Below, one piece after another: positions 51,109 through 61,752 of a stretch of 64,000 nt of DNA. A program made the position numbers and the translations under genes. Source of the DNA: Bradyrhizobium mercantei (GTDB lineage Bacteria > Pseudomonadota > Alphaproteobacteria > Rhizobiales > Xanthobacteraceae); contig NZ_MKFI01000003.1 of NCBI RefSeq assembly GCF_001982635.1, forward strand, positions 186,001 through 250,000. Direction: 5' to 3'. Numbering within the stretch: the stretch's first letter is position 1; every line of letters begins with the position of its first letter. The notes beneath the pieces were generated by a model, which saw only the letters and a program-made list of their open reading frames with translations, had not been told where the DNA came from and ran no database searches.

Positions 51109-52290
51109 ATGAGCACCGTAATCTCCGGCATGGATGCCGACGCCTTTGAACAGTTTGTCGAGCAGCTTCGGCGCTATGTCCGTCAGCGCTTGATTCCTGC
51201 CGAACGCGTCATCATCGAGAGCGACGAGATACCGCCAGAAATCGTGCAGGAGATGCGCGACATGGGTCTCTTCGGGCTCACTACGCCGGAAGATTATGGT
51301 GGCTCGGGCATGAACGTCCGCCAGTATGCGCGCACGGTCAACACGCTCGCCTATGCGATGCCGGCCTTCCGGTCGCTGATCTCGATTTCCATCGGCATGT
51401 TCTGTTCGGCGTTAAAGAACGGCGGAACCGAGAAGCAAAAGGCAGATTGGCTGCCGCGAATTGCCTCGGGCGAGATAGCTTCGTTCGGATTGACCGAGCC
51501 CGGATCCGGGTCGGATTCCGCAGGCATGCAGACGACGGCCGTCAAGACAGGCAATAGCTGGGTGCTGAACGGCACCAAACGCTATATTACGAACGCACCT
51601 TTCGCGAAGGTTGCGCTGATCATGGCCCGTACCAGCAAAGAGAACCTGGCCAAAAACGCGCACGTCTCCGCATTCATCGTGCCGATGGACACGCCCGGCA
51701 TTACGGTCGGAAAATCGGACAAGAAGATGGGCCAGGCCGGCAGCCAGATAGCCGACATCATCATGGAAGATGTCCGCGTTCCCGAAGACGCGCTGCTCGG
51801 CGGTGAGGTCGGCAGGGGGTTCGTCTATGCGATGAAAAGCCTGGACAATGGCCGTATCTCGGTTGGAGCTGCGGCCACCGGTTACGCCAGGCGCGCGCTC
51901 GATTCCGCAATCCGCTACGCGACGGAGCGCAAGGCGTTCGGCGAGCCGATCGCGAACTTCCAGCTCATCCAGCAGATGCTCGCTGACAGCGATGTCGAGA
52001 TCTATGCCGCCGAGTGCATGATGCAGGATGTCGCCGGTCGAGCCGATGCTGGTGAAAACGTACTGCGCAAGGCAGCCGCCTTCAAGGTGTTCGCGTCCGA
52101 AATGTGCGGCCGCGTCGTCGATCGCTGCGTCCAGGTCTATGGGGGCGCCGGCTATTTGGCCGAGTACGATGCGGAACGCTTCTTTCGTGATGCCCGCATC
52201 TACCGCATCTACGAGGGAACGACGCAGATCCTCCAGCTGCAGATCGCCAAGCAGATGCTACGCGAGTTCAACACGGGCGGATTGAGTTGA
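51109..52290 (+). CDS. Acyl-CoA dehydrogenase
   Basis: The 393-residue flavoenzyme has the family layout with PEDYGGSGMNVRQYA, SFGLTEPGSGSDSAGMQTTAV, the insert NGTKRYITNAPFAKVALIMART, TERKAFGEPIANFQLIQQMLAD and VYGGAGYLAEYDAERFFRDARI. The catalytic Glu is in RIYEGTTQILQLQ at the medium/short-chain position. The ATG at 51109 lies just past the SDR stop. It is one of three acyl-CoA dehydrogenases in this 51-60 kb stretch, and their different active-site types suggest different steps or chain lengths. It would pass electrons to ETF. Confidence 0.91.
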   Translation: MSTVISGMDADAFEQFVEQLRRYVRQRLIPAERVIIESDEIPPEIVQEMRDMGLFGLTTPEDYGGSGMNVRQYARTVNTLAYAMPAFRSLISISIGMFCSALKNGGTEKQKADWLPRIASGEIASFGLTEPGSGSDSAGMQTTAVKTGNSWVLNGTKRYITNAPFAKVALIMARTSKENLAKNAHVSAFIVPMDTPGITVGKSDKKMGQAGSQIADIIMEDVRVPEDALLGGEVGRGFVYAMKSLDNGRISVGAAATGYARRALDSAIRYATERKAFGEPIANFQLIQQMLADSDVEIYAAECMMQDVAGRADAGENVLRKAAAFKVFASEMCGRVVDRCVQVYGGAGYLAEYDAERFFRDARIYRIYEGTTQILQLQIAKQMLREFNTGGLS

Positions 52291-52297
52291 GGCCGTA

Positions 52298-53494
52298 ATG
52301 TATGATCTGCTGTCCGGTCTGTCGGTAATCGAGGCGTCTTCCTTCGTTGCCGCACCAAGCGCGGGGCTTTATTGCGCCCAACTCGGCGCCGACGTAATTC
52401 GCGTCGACCAGATCGGGGGCGGCCCGGACTTCCGTCGCTGGCCGGTGACCCGCAATAGCGACTCGCTCTATTGGGAGAATCTCAACCGGGCGAAGAGGTC
52501 GGTCGCACTGGATCTCAATCGTCCCGAAGGACGCCAACTTCTACAGGCGCTCATCCGCGAGACCGGACAGGTCATCACGAATTTTCCGGCAAAAGGCTTC
52601 ATGGAACATGAAACGCTCGCTGATGGCCATCCTGGCCTGATCACCGTGCGCGTCATGGGGTGGGCCGACGGCTCGCCTGGGCTCGACTATACGGTCAACA
52701 ACGCGGTCGGCTATCCGATGATGACGGGCAGCGGGCCGGAGCCTGTCAACCACGTCTTGCCGGCATGGGACCTGCTCTCGGGAGCCTATGCCGCTTTCGC
52801 TCTGCTCGCTGCATTGCGTCGACGCTCGGAGACCGGAACGGGCAGTGAGGTGCGGATTCCGCTCTCCGATGTCGCAATCGGCACTGCCGCTAATCTGGGC
52901 GGCATTGCCGAAGTCCTCTATCACGGCGAGAACCGTCCCCGGCTCGGCAACGCCGTCTATGGTCTCTTCGGTCGGGACTTCATGACGGCCGATGGGGTTC
53001 GTACGATGATCGTCGTCGTCACCCACCGGCAATGGTCGAACTTGCTGGTTGCGCTGGGTCTTCAGCAGGCTGTCGCGGCCGTTGAGACCGAGCGCTGCAT
53101 TTCCTTCGCCAAAGACGATGGCTTGCGCTTCACGCATCGCGATGCATTGTTCCCGCTATTCGACCGAGCCATCGGTGCGCGCAGCCATGCTGATCTAGCG
53201 GCTGTTCTCGATGCGGGCGGCGTCGTTCATTCCGCCTATCGCACGATGATGGACGCGGCGAAGGACCCCAAGCTGGTCACGAACAATCCGATCTTCGGCT
53301 CGAGCGAAAATCCGAGCGGCTTCAACTACCCGGCGGTGGGTGCGTTTGCGACCGTTCCGCAACTGGAGCGACATGCACCTCGAACCGCCCCCCGCAATGG
53401 CCAACATTCCAAACAAGTTCTCGCTGAAGTCCTCTCGCTTGCCTCGGGCGAAATCGCCCGCCTGATCGAGGCAGGCATCGTCGGCACCAGCTAA
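52298..53494 (+). CDS. CaiB/BaiF family (class III) CoA-transferase
   Basis: The 398-residue protein has the family opening LSGLSVIEASSFVAAPSAGLYCAQLGADVIRVD, NLNRAKRSVALDLNRPEGRQ and a likely catalytic Asp in PAWDLLSGAYAAFALLAALRRR. It is more divergent than the CoA-transferase at 27.0 kb, for example VMGWADGSPGLDYTVNNAVGYP in place of the usual GYG..GP region. It starts eight bases after the dehydrogenase and ends 12 bases before the thiolase. It may activate an acid that the AMP-forming ligase does not handle, or recycle CoA between intermediates, as in succinyl-CoA-dependent activation. Confidence 0.88.
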   Translation: MYDLLSGLSVIEASSFVAAPSAGLYCAQLGADVIRVDQIGGGPDFRRWPVTRNSDSLYWENLNRAKRSVALDLNRPEGRQLLQALIRETGQVITNFPAKGFMEHETLADGHPGLITVRVMGWADGSPGLDYTVNNAVGYPMMTGSGPEPVNHVLPAWDLLSGAYAAFALLAALRRRSETGTGSEVRIPLSDVAIGTAANLGGIAEVLYHGENRPRLGNAVYGLFGRDFMTADGVRTMIVVVTHRQWSNLLVALGLQQAVAAVETERCISFAKDDGLRFTHRDALFPLFDRAIGARSHADLAAVLDAGGVVHSAYRTMMDAAKDPKLVTNNPIFGSSENPSGFNYPAVGAFATVPQLERHAPRTAPRNGQHSKQVLAEVLSLASGEIARLIEAGIVGTS

Positions 53495-53506
53495 CGGAGA
53501 CTATCC

Positions 53507-54736
53507 ATGACTTTGCGTCGCGCCGCTATCGTTGCCCCAATCCGCACCGCCGTCGGCAAGTTCGGCGGCACCCTCGCTCCGCTCAATGCCGGCGAACTGG
53601 GCGCCGTTGTTCTCAAAGGTTTGATGGACCGGACGAAGATCGATCCCGCGCGGGTCGACGACGTGGTCTTTTCGCAAGGCTATGGCAACGGTGAGGCGCC
53701 ATGCGTCGGGCATTGGTCGTGGCTCGCCGCTGGGCTTCCGATTGACGTGCCGGGCTATCAGCTCGATCGTCGTTGTGGATCGGGTCTGCAGGCCGTGGTC
53801 AATGCAGCGATGATGGTGCAGACCGGTACGTCGGACGTGGTGGTGGCCGGCGGCGTGGAATCGATGTCCAATGTCGAATACTACACAGTCGAGGCCCGCC
53901 GCGGCTCGCGCGGGGGCGGTATGATGCTGCATGATCGCCTGACACGCGGGCGCCTCATGTCGCAGCCGGTCGAGCGCTTTGGCGCGATCACCGGGATGAT
54001 CGAAACCGCCGAAAACCTTGCCCGGGACTACCAAATCGGTCGTCAAGCCTGCGATGCCTACGCGGTTCGCTCGCATCAGCGTGCGGCCGCGGCCTGGAAG
54101 AACGGCCTGTTCGACGATGAGCTTGTTCCGGTCCCGATTCCGCAACGCAAGGGCGATCCTGTGATGTTCGCTCATGACGAGGGCTATCGCGCCGACGCCA
54201 GCATGGAAACGCTGGGCGCGCTGAAGCCGATCGAGGCCAAGACGATTCCGGGCGCGGTCGTCACGGCGGGCAACGCCAGTCAGCAGAACGACGCAGCGGC
54301 GGCCTGTCTGGTCGTTGCGGAGGACAAGCTGGAGGAGATGGGTCTTGAGCCAATCGCCTGGTTCCACAGCTGGTCAGCCGCTGGCTGCGACCCGAGCCGC
54401 ATGGGTATCGGCCCGGTGCCGGCGGTGGAGCGCTTGTTCGCACGTACCGGGTTGTCGTGGAAGGACATCGATCTCGTCGAGCTCAACGAGGCGTTCGCAC
54501 CGCAGGTGCTCGCAGTGCTCAAGGGCTGGGGCTGGAGCGACAACGACAGTCGCCACGATGTTCTCAACGTCAACGGCTCGGGCATTTCGCTCGGCCATCC
54601 GATTGGGGCCACCGGCGGACGCATCCTGGCCAACCTGACGCGCGAGTTGGTGCGGCGCGACGGCCGTTATGGGTTGGAAACGATGTGCATCGGCGGCGGC
54701 CAGGGCATCGCCGCGGTATTCGAGCGGGCCGCCTGA
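53507..54736 (+). CDS. Acetyl-CoA acyltransferase (thiolase)
   Basis: The 409-residue enzyme carries out thiolytic cleavage of 3-ketoacyl-CoA, the last beta-oxidation step. The nucleophilic Cys is in LDRRCGSGLQAVVNAAMMV near residue 88, the catalytic His in HPIGATGGRI and the second Cys in MCIGGGQGIAAVF. NEAFAPQVLAVLKGW and VTAGNASQQNDAAAA are also present. GGAG precedes the ATG, and the next gene begins two bases after its stop. A role in degradation rather than synthesis is inferred from the neighbours. Confidence 0.93.
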   Translation: MTLRRAAIVAPIRTAVGKFGGTLAPLNAGELGAVVLKGLMDRTKIDPARVDDVVFSQGYGNGEAPCVGHWSWLAAGLPIDVPGYQLDRRCGSGLQAVVNAAMMVQTGTSDVVVAGGVESMSNVEYYTVEARRGSRGGGMMLHDRLTRGRLMSQPVERFGAITGMIETAENLARDYQIGRQACDAYAVRSHQRAAAAWKNGLFDDELVPVPIPQRKGDPVMFAHDEGYRADASMETLGALKPIEAKTIPGAVVTAGNASQQNDAAAACLVVAEDKLEEMGLEPIAWFHSWSAAGCDPSRMGIGPVPAVERLFARTGLSWKDIDLVELNEAFAPQVLAVLKGWGWSDNDSRHDVLNVNGSGISLGHPIGATGGRILANLTRELVRRDGRYGLETMCIGGGQGIAAVFERAA

Positions 54737-54738
54737 CC

Positions 54739-56334
54739 ATGACGGATCTGATGCAGGCGCTGGAGGCCGCGCGCTCGTACCAGGCGACAGCGCAGGCAGC
54801 GCTTGCGGAGCGACTCGCGACGAAGCCCATCGACCTTGAACAGCGAGCCGCGCATGGTTTTGCCTGGATCGCGACCAGCGTGGCGGCGCTCGAAGCGCTG
54901 CTCGAATGGATAGACGCCGGCAAGGGTGACAATCCACTGGATCAGATGGTCGGGCGTCTCGCCTTTGCCGAGACGATCGGCCAGCTCGCGGGCGGGTTAC
55001 CGATGGGGCAGAACGAGTTGCTGCGTCCCTCTGATCTGGGTATTGGGGCGGCGGGCCGTGCCCTGACCGACGCTTGCGTCGGGATTCTAGATGAAGACCT
55101 CTCCGAAACACGGAGGGAACTCGTTGCAGCGCTGGCGGAAGGCCATTGGCCGAGCGAGACGATGCGTGACGTCGAGCTCGACTCCATTCGCGATCAGTAT
55201 CGCCGTTTCACTGACTCGAAGATTATCCCCAACGCACATAGATGGCACCTCGCCAACGATCTCATTCCTGATGAGATCGTCCGGGCGATGGCCGAACTCG
55301 GGACATTCGGCGTCTGTATTCCCGAGGCTTATGGCGGGCTCGGCCTCAACAAGCTGGTTATGTGTCTGATCACAGAGGAGCTGTCGCGGGGATGGATCGG
55401 CGCCGGCTCACTGGGCACGCGATCGGAAATCGCCGGCGAATTGATCGTGTTCGGAGGAACGGACGAGCAAAAGGCCCACTGGTTGCCTAGGATCGCCAGC
55501 GGCGACGTGTTGCCCACCGCCGTGTTCACCGAACCGGACACTGGATCCGACCTGGGCTCGCTGCAAACGCGCGCCAGTCGAGACGCCAACGGCGAATGGG
55601 TGATCCACGGCGCGAAGAACTGGATCACCCATGCCAGCCGTAGCGATCTCATGACGCTGATGGCGCGTACGTTGCCTGATGCCAAGGGCTATGCGGGTCT
55701 TTCCTTGCTACTCGTGCCGAAGCCGCGCGGCACCGCGACCGATCCGTTCCCGGCCGAGGGAATGAGTGGAAGCGAGATCGAGGTGCTGGGCTATCGCGGC
55801 ATGCGCGAATATGCGTTGCAGTTCGATGGCATGCGCGCGCCGGCCAATGCACTGCTCGGCGGCGAGGAAGGTCAGGGCTTCAAGCAACTGATGCGAACCT
55901 TCGAAGGCGCACGGATCCAAACCGCCGCGCGCGCCGTGGGTGTCGCACGTCGTGCGCTCGAGCTGGGCCTTGACTACGCGCTCAGTCGCAGACAATTCGG
56001 CAAAGCAATCGTCCACTTTCCTCGTGTGTCAGACAAGCTGGCGGCAGGCTTGGTCGACTTCGTCGCAGCGCGCGAACTGAGTTATGCCGCTGCGCGGGCC
56101 AAGGACTCCGGCAAGCGTTGCGATATTGAAGCTGGGATGGCGAAGCTACTCGGCGCCCGTGTCGCCTGGTCGAATGCTGACGCCAGCCTGCAGATCCATG
56201 GCGGCAATGGCTATGCGCTCGAATATGAGATCAGTCGCGTGCTGTGTGATGCGCGAATTCTAAGCATTTTCGAGGGGGCTGCCGAGATCCAGGCGCAAGT
56301 GATTGCACGGGGGCTAACAGGCGGTCGCAATTGA
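54739..56334 (+). CDS. Acyl-CoA dehydrogenase resembling (2S)-methylsuccinyl-CoA dehydrogenase (Mcd-like)
   Basis: The 531-residue protein has an extra N-terminal helical domain of about 140 residues before the ordinary acyl-CoA dehydrogenase fold. In that domain RAAHGFAWIATSVAALEALLEW and LAGGLPMGQNELLRPSDLGIG are very like the N-terminus of Mcd of the ethylmalonyl-CoA pathway. The core has PEAYGGLGLNKLVM, AVFTEPDTGSDLGSLQTRA and the catalytic Glu in SIFEGAAEIQAQ. No other ethylmalonyl-CoA gene is visible here, so the substrate may be another branched or dicarboxylic acyl-CoA. The ATG at 54739 is two bases past the thiolase stop; the frame open upstream overlaps thiolase. A strong terminator-like hairpin follows. 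Confidence 0.85.
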   Translation: MTDLMQALEAARSYQATAQAALAERLATKPIDLEQRAAHGFAWIATSVAALEALLEWIDAGKGDNPLDQMVGRLAFAETIGQLAGGLPMGQNELLRPSDLGIGAAGRALTDACVGILDEDLSETRRELVAALAEGHWPSETMRDVELDSIRDQYRRFTDSKIIPNAHRWHLANDLIPDEIVRAMAELGTFGVCIPEAYGGLGLNKLVMCLITEELSRGWIGAGSLGTRSEIAGELIVFGGTDEQKAHWLPRIASGDVLPTAVFTEPDTGSDLGSLQTRASRDANGEWVIHGAKNWITHASRSDLMTLMARTLPDAKGYAGLSLLLVPKPRGTATDPFPAEGMSGSEIEVLGYRGMREYALQFDGMRAPANALLGGEEGQGFKQLMRTFEGARIQTAARAVGVARRALELGLDYALSRRQFGKAIVHFPRVSDKLAAGLVDFVAARELSYAAARAKDSGKRCDIEAGMAKLLGARVAWSNADASLQIHGGNGYALEYEISRVLCDARILSIFEGAAEIQAQVIARGLTGGRN

Positions 56335-56347
56335 CGCGGATGGATGG

Positions 56348-56386
56348 GGCGGCGGGCCGTGGTTGACACGCAGCCGCCGCCACTTT
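56348..56386 (+). terminator. Probable terminator after the Mcd-like gene
   Basis: GGCGGCGG and CCGCCGCC form the outer stem at 56348-56381. Inside it CGTG and CACG pair around GTTGA. ACTTT follows. It comes 14 bases after the stop codon. A longer T-run is lacking, so termination may be partial. Confidence 0.5.
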
Positions 56387-56393
56387 AGTCGTT

Positions 56394-56420
56394 CGATTAA
56401 CTAATTAATCGTTTAATTAA
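56394..56420. promoter_or_regulatory. AT-rich palindrome in front of the dienoyl-CoA-reductase-like gene
   Basis: CGATTAACTAATTAATCG at 56394-56411 is palindromic at 16 of 18 positions, and a further TTTAATTAA follows to 56420. It lies between the terminator-like hairpin and the next gene start at 56454, so it probably marks a separate promoter under the control of a TetR- or MarR-type dimer. Which regulator binds is not known; it does not match the palindromes before the two TetR genes. Confidence 0.55.
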
Positions 56421-58490
<2,070 letters not shown>

Positions 58491-58543
58491 TGCCGACGCC
58501 GAATGACTAGAGCCACGAGATAAAAGAATTGACCTGAACTGAA

Positions 58544-58984
58544 ATGCCATCGTTCACCGAAGCGAAGAGACGGTTTGACTATTTTGGAGCATACGCGATG
58601 GGACGTCGATCTACCAAGCTAATCGCGCAAGAGATGTCTTCGGCCGCCTCGGAGAATGGAGAGGTGATACGGGTCATATTACGCGCGTTTCAAATATTGC
58701 GGTGCTTCGAAGATCGAAGCAGGCGTCTGGGCAATCGGGAAATCGCCAAGTGCTGTAGTCTTCCTCGATCGACCGTCTCTCGTATCATGTTGACCCTCGC
58801 TCGGATCGGTCACGTCACCTATCTACGGCACGAGCAGAAATACACTCTAAGTCCTCATGCGGTCGCGTTCGATCCGTCACCATTGGTGGAAAGCTGTGAG
58901 GCGGTGCCGCCTACCGGTGCGGAGGGATCAGAACGCCAACCGTCGGCTAACGTTCGTGTGACCGATGACCAATTCGCGATTTAA
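58544..58984 (+). CDS. Truncated IclR-type protein, helix-turn-helix domain only
   Basis: The 146-residue frame carries an IclR winged helix-turn-helix (VIRVILRAFQILRCFEDRSRRLGNREIAKCC in parts, SLPRSTVSRIMLTLARIGHVTYL, YTLSPHAVAF). It then runs into an unrelated tail and stops, without the roughly 170-residue effector domain seen in IclR family members such as the one at 24955. An ATG at 58598 is a second possible start. It could be a gene remnant or a small stand-alone DNA-binding protein able to compete for IclR sites. It lies between the FadH-like gene and an acyl-CoA dehydrogenase on the same strand. Confidence 0.65.
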   Translation: MPSFTEAKRRFDYFGAYAMGRRSTKLIAQEMSSAASENGEVIRVILRAFQILRCFEDRSRRLGNREIAKCCSLPRSTVSRIMLTLARIGHVTYLRHEQKYTLSPHAVAFDPSPLVESCEAVPPTGAEGSERQPSANVRVTDDQFAI

Positions 58985-59125
58985 ACGGCTTCGGATCGAG
59001 ACGGATGTTCCAAATCTCCACTCTCGTACCAATTGAGAGTCGCACGCCTGCAGGGGGCATCGCTCTGATCCGCCTCTCTGCATGCGTGCCGGCATCTAGC
59101 GTTGCTTGAGAATATTATCGGGTGA

Positions 59126-60289
59126 ATGATGCGCAACTTTACCGAAGATCAAATCATCTTCCGCGACGCCTACAGGAAATTCCTCGCCAGCGAGATCGCT
59201 CCCCACATGGAAGAGTGGCGGGCGGCGGGCGTCGTCGACCGTAGTGCTTTCAAGAAGGCTGGAGACCTTGGCTTCCTGATGATCTGGCCCGACGAGAAAC
59301 ACGGCGGTATGGGCGACGCAGACTTCCGCTTTGAACAGATCATTATCGAGGAGACTGCACGGTCCGGCTGCAAAGGGTGGTTTAACACGCTGCACAGCCG
59401 CCTGGTCGGCACCTATTTCAAGCGCTTCGGCACTGATGAGCAACAGGGGCGGTTCTTGCCGCAGTGCGTCAGCGGTGAGACGATTCTGGCTATTGCCATG
59501 ACTGAGCCCAGCGCTGGCTCCGACCTTGCTGGCATGCGAACAGTGGCGGAAGACAAGGGCGACTATTTCCTTCTGAATGGGTCGAAAACCTATATTTCAA
59601 ACGGCATAAATTCCGACGTCGTGATCGTGGCGGCCAAGCTCGCTGGCGCGGAGAAAAAGCACGCCATGGTGCTCCTCATCGTCGAGCGAGCTATGGAAGG
59701 CTTCGAACGCGGCCGCACTCTTAAGAAGATGGGCATGCCGGCACAGGATACAGCCGAGCTCTTCTTTAACAACGTGAAGGTCCCCAAGGCTAACGTGCTT
59801 GGACAACCCGGTAAGGGCTTCTATTACTTGATGGAAGGCCTTGCCGAGGAGCGCCTGATTGCTGCAGTTGGCTCGATTGCCAATGCCCGCAAGGCGTTCG
59901 ACATCACGCGCGCATATGTGATGGAGCGCAAGCTGTTCGGTAAGCCGCTTGCCGAGCAACAGAATACCCAATTTCGCATGGCGGAGATGGATACCGAGAT
60001 CGACATCGTCCAGATCTATGTGGATCACTGCGTAACAGAGCACAATGCGGGGCGCCTCACCAGCAATATGGGAGCGAAGGCCAAAATGATGTCGTCGGAA
60101 GTCGAGTGGAAGATGCTCGATCTTGGAGTCCAACTTCACGGTGGGGCGGGGTATATGGACGAATATCCAATCAGCCGCATGTTCACCGACGCGCGGGTCA
60201 ATAGGATCCTAGCGGGAAGTTCCGAAGTCATGCGGTTGATCATCGGCCGCGACGTCTTCTCGGAGCATTACAAAAGCATTCTCGAATAG
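59126..60289 (+). CDS. Acyl-CoA dehydrogenase, long-chain/isovaleryl type active site
   Basis: The 387-residue protein opens MMRNFTEDQIIFRDAYRKFL and has AIAMTEPSAGSDLAGMRTVA, NGSKTYISNGINSDVVIVAAK, MERKLFGKPLAEQQNTQFRMAEM and LHGGAGYMDEYPISRMFTDAR. At the position where medium-chain enzymes carry the catalytic Glu (YEGT) it has LAGSSEV. A Glu in LAEERLIAAVG near residue 245 matches the alternative catalytic base of long-chain and isovaleryl-CoA dehydrogenases. It therefore probably acts on long or branched acyl-CoAs, which fits long alkyl chains from sulfate esters. It is the last rightward gene of the catabolic region. Confidence 0.9.
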   Translation: MMRNFTEDQIIFRDAYRKFLASEIAPHMEEWRAAGVVDRSAFKKAGDLGFLMIWPDEKHGGMGDADFRFEQIIIEETARSGCKGWFNTLHSRLVGTYFKRFGTDEQQGRFLPQCVSGETILAIAMTEPSAGSDLAGMRTVAEDKGDYFLLNGSKTYISNGINSDVVIVAAKLAGAEKKHAMVLLIVERAMEGFERGRTLKKMGMPAQDTAELFFNNVKVPKANVLGQPGKGFYYLMEGLAEERLIAAVGSIANARKAFDITRAYVMERKLFGKPLAEQQNTQFRMAEMDTEIDIVQIYVDHCVTEHNAGRLTSNMGAKAKMMSSEVEWKMLDLGVQLHGGAGYMDEYPISRMFTDARVNRILAGSSEVMRLIIGRDVFSEHYKSILE

Positions 60290-60395
60290 TTGGTAACCGC
60301 GAAGGTGAGGCGGAGGCGCGCCGGAGCAGGCGCATGCATCGTGCAACTCGCCATAGCAAGTCCCGGAATGGGCTGTGCGGGTCTTACTCTGTTTC

Positions 60396-61118
60396 CTAGT
60401 AGGTTGCGCGTCCTCCCGACAGGTCAAACACCGCCCCGGTATTGAAGGTGCAGCTTTCCGAACAGAGAAACAGGGCCAATTCCGCTACCTCGTCAGGCTC
60501 GCCGAGACGACCCATTGGACTTTTGTTGATCATGACCTGAACATGGTCCGCGCTCATTTGATCCAAGAGCGTCGTGTGGACCGCCGCGGGAGCGATGGCA
60601 TTGACCAGGACGCCAGTGGTCGCGAGTTCTTTTCCAAGCGACTTGGTAAGTGCTAGAACACCTGCCTTGGACGAACTGTAGGCTGCAGCGTTTGGTGTCC
60701 CCTCCTTTCCAGCGAGCGACGCAATATTGACGATTCGCCCCCAACCGTTCGCTACCAACGCGGGCGCGACTGCTTGGCAGACGAGAAATGTCCCGGTCAG
60801 GTTCACTTCAAGTATCCTTCGCCATTCCTCGATCGGGTAATCGACCGTAGGCAGAGTAAGGCCGGCGTAGCCAGCGTTGTTCACCAGGATGTCCAGGCGA
60901 CGGTGGCGGTCTAAAGTGATGGCGAGTGCCGCGGCGATCGAGGCCTGATCCGTGATATCGACGGCGATAGTTGCATCGTCCAGTGGATCGCGGTCCCAAT
61001 TCACAACCCTGACATCGCAGCGCTTGAGAGCATCCGAGATTGCCAGGCCGATGCCGCGCGAGCCTCCGGTAACGATCGCGACGCGCCCGTTGAGCGGAAA
61101 GTGAGAAGCTGACATCAT
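60396..61118 (-). CDS. SDR-family oxidoreductase
   Basis: The 240-residue short-chain dehydrogenase has [17 protein letters not shown], an acidic [11 protein letters not shown] cofactor segment that suggests [23 protein letters not shown], the catalytic Ser in [23 protein letters not shown] with YxxxK, and a family ending LSGGRATY. Its ATG overlaps the stop of the cupin gene (ATGA). It is the last gene of a leftward operon with an amino-acid-type binding protein, a UxaA-family dehydratase and the cupin. Such SDRs often oxidise sugar acids or hydroxy acids, in keeping with the dehydratase; the substrate is not known. Confidence 0.88.
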   Translation of the reverse strand: MMSASHFPLNGRVAIVTGGSRGIGLAISDALKRCDVRVVNWDRDPLDDATIAVDITDQASIAAALAITLDRHRRLDILVNNAGYAGLTLPTVDYPIEEWRRILEVNLTGTFLVCQAVAPALVANGWGRIVNIASLAGKEGTPNAAAYSSSKAGVLALTKSLGKELATTGVLVNAIAPAAVHTTLLDQMSADHVQVMINKSPMGRLGEPDEVAELALFLCSESCTFNTGAVFDLSGGRATY

Positions 61119-61672
61119 CGGATAAACTGATCCACGTAATCAACACCCAGGCCGACTTTCTCATAGTGCGCACGGCACATGTCGATCTTCGTGAATACGT
61201 CCTCGAAGCCGGTATTCCGGCCCCATGGATCGACGTAGTACATGCAACCGTTAACCTGGAAGTATGTGATCATTTCCTCCACACCTTCATCGACGACAAG
61301 CGTATGCGTCTCACCCGGCGGTTCGAACGCATACGATCCCTCCGTCGCGATCCAATCGTGCTCCAAATAGCGCCAGCTTCCCTTAATCACGAATGCATGG
61401 ACGGGACCTGGATGACGATGCCGGCTGAGCACGCCGGATTTGCGCACCTTCAGCAGGTTCATCCAATATCCGGCCGAGCGGCTAAGACACAGCGGTCGAA
61501 ACCAGACATTTTGCGACTGCGGTACCCAAATGCGCTCGTCGGTCGGCACGGCCGGCGCCACGACCAGATCTGGCAAGCATTCCTTCGGCATGGGCAACTG
61601 GTATGGCATCCGCTTTTGAGTTTCGGCGTCCAACCCAGCACCCACATCAACTGACTTCCTTACGTCGCTCAT
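61115..61672 (-). CDS. Cupin protein of the 2,4'-dihydroxyacetophenone dioxygenase type
   Basis: The 185-residue protein has a cupin fold with a metal-binding set RHRHPGPVHAFVIKGSWRY (His85, His87, His92 approximately) and PGETHTLVVDEG (Glu121, His123). This family includes the iron enzyme that cleaves 2,4'-dihydroxyacetophenone, but also many untested proteins. It starts 80 bases after the UxaA-family gene and overlaps the SDR at its stop. In a sugar- or hydroxy-acid operon it may be a dioxygenase, isomerase or simple binding protein. The name refers to family resemblance only. Confidence 0.75.
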   Translation of the reverse strand: MSDVRKSVDVGAGLDAETQKRMPYQLPMPKECLPDLVVAPAVPTDERIWVPQSQNVWFRPLCLSRSAGYWMNLLKVRKSGVLSRHRHPGPVHAFVIKGSWRYLEHDWIATEGSYAFEPPGETHTLVVDEGVEEMITYFQVNGCMYYVDPWGRNTGFEDVFTKIDMCRAHYEKVGLGVDYVDQFIR

Positions 61673-61752
61673 CTTGTTTCTCCATTTTTTATAACTTGGG
61701 CTGCGGGTCAGCAGCAGGCCAGCAAGGGGGGCGGGCGTTCATCGGATGCGGT

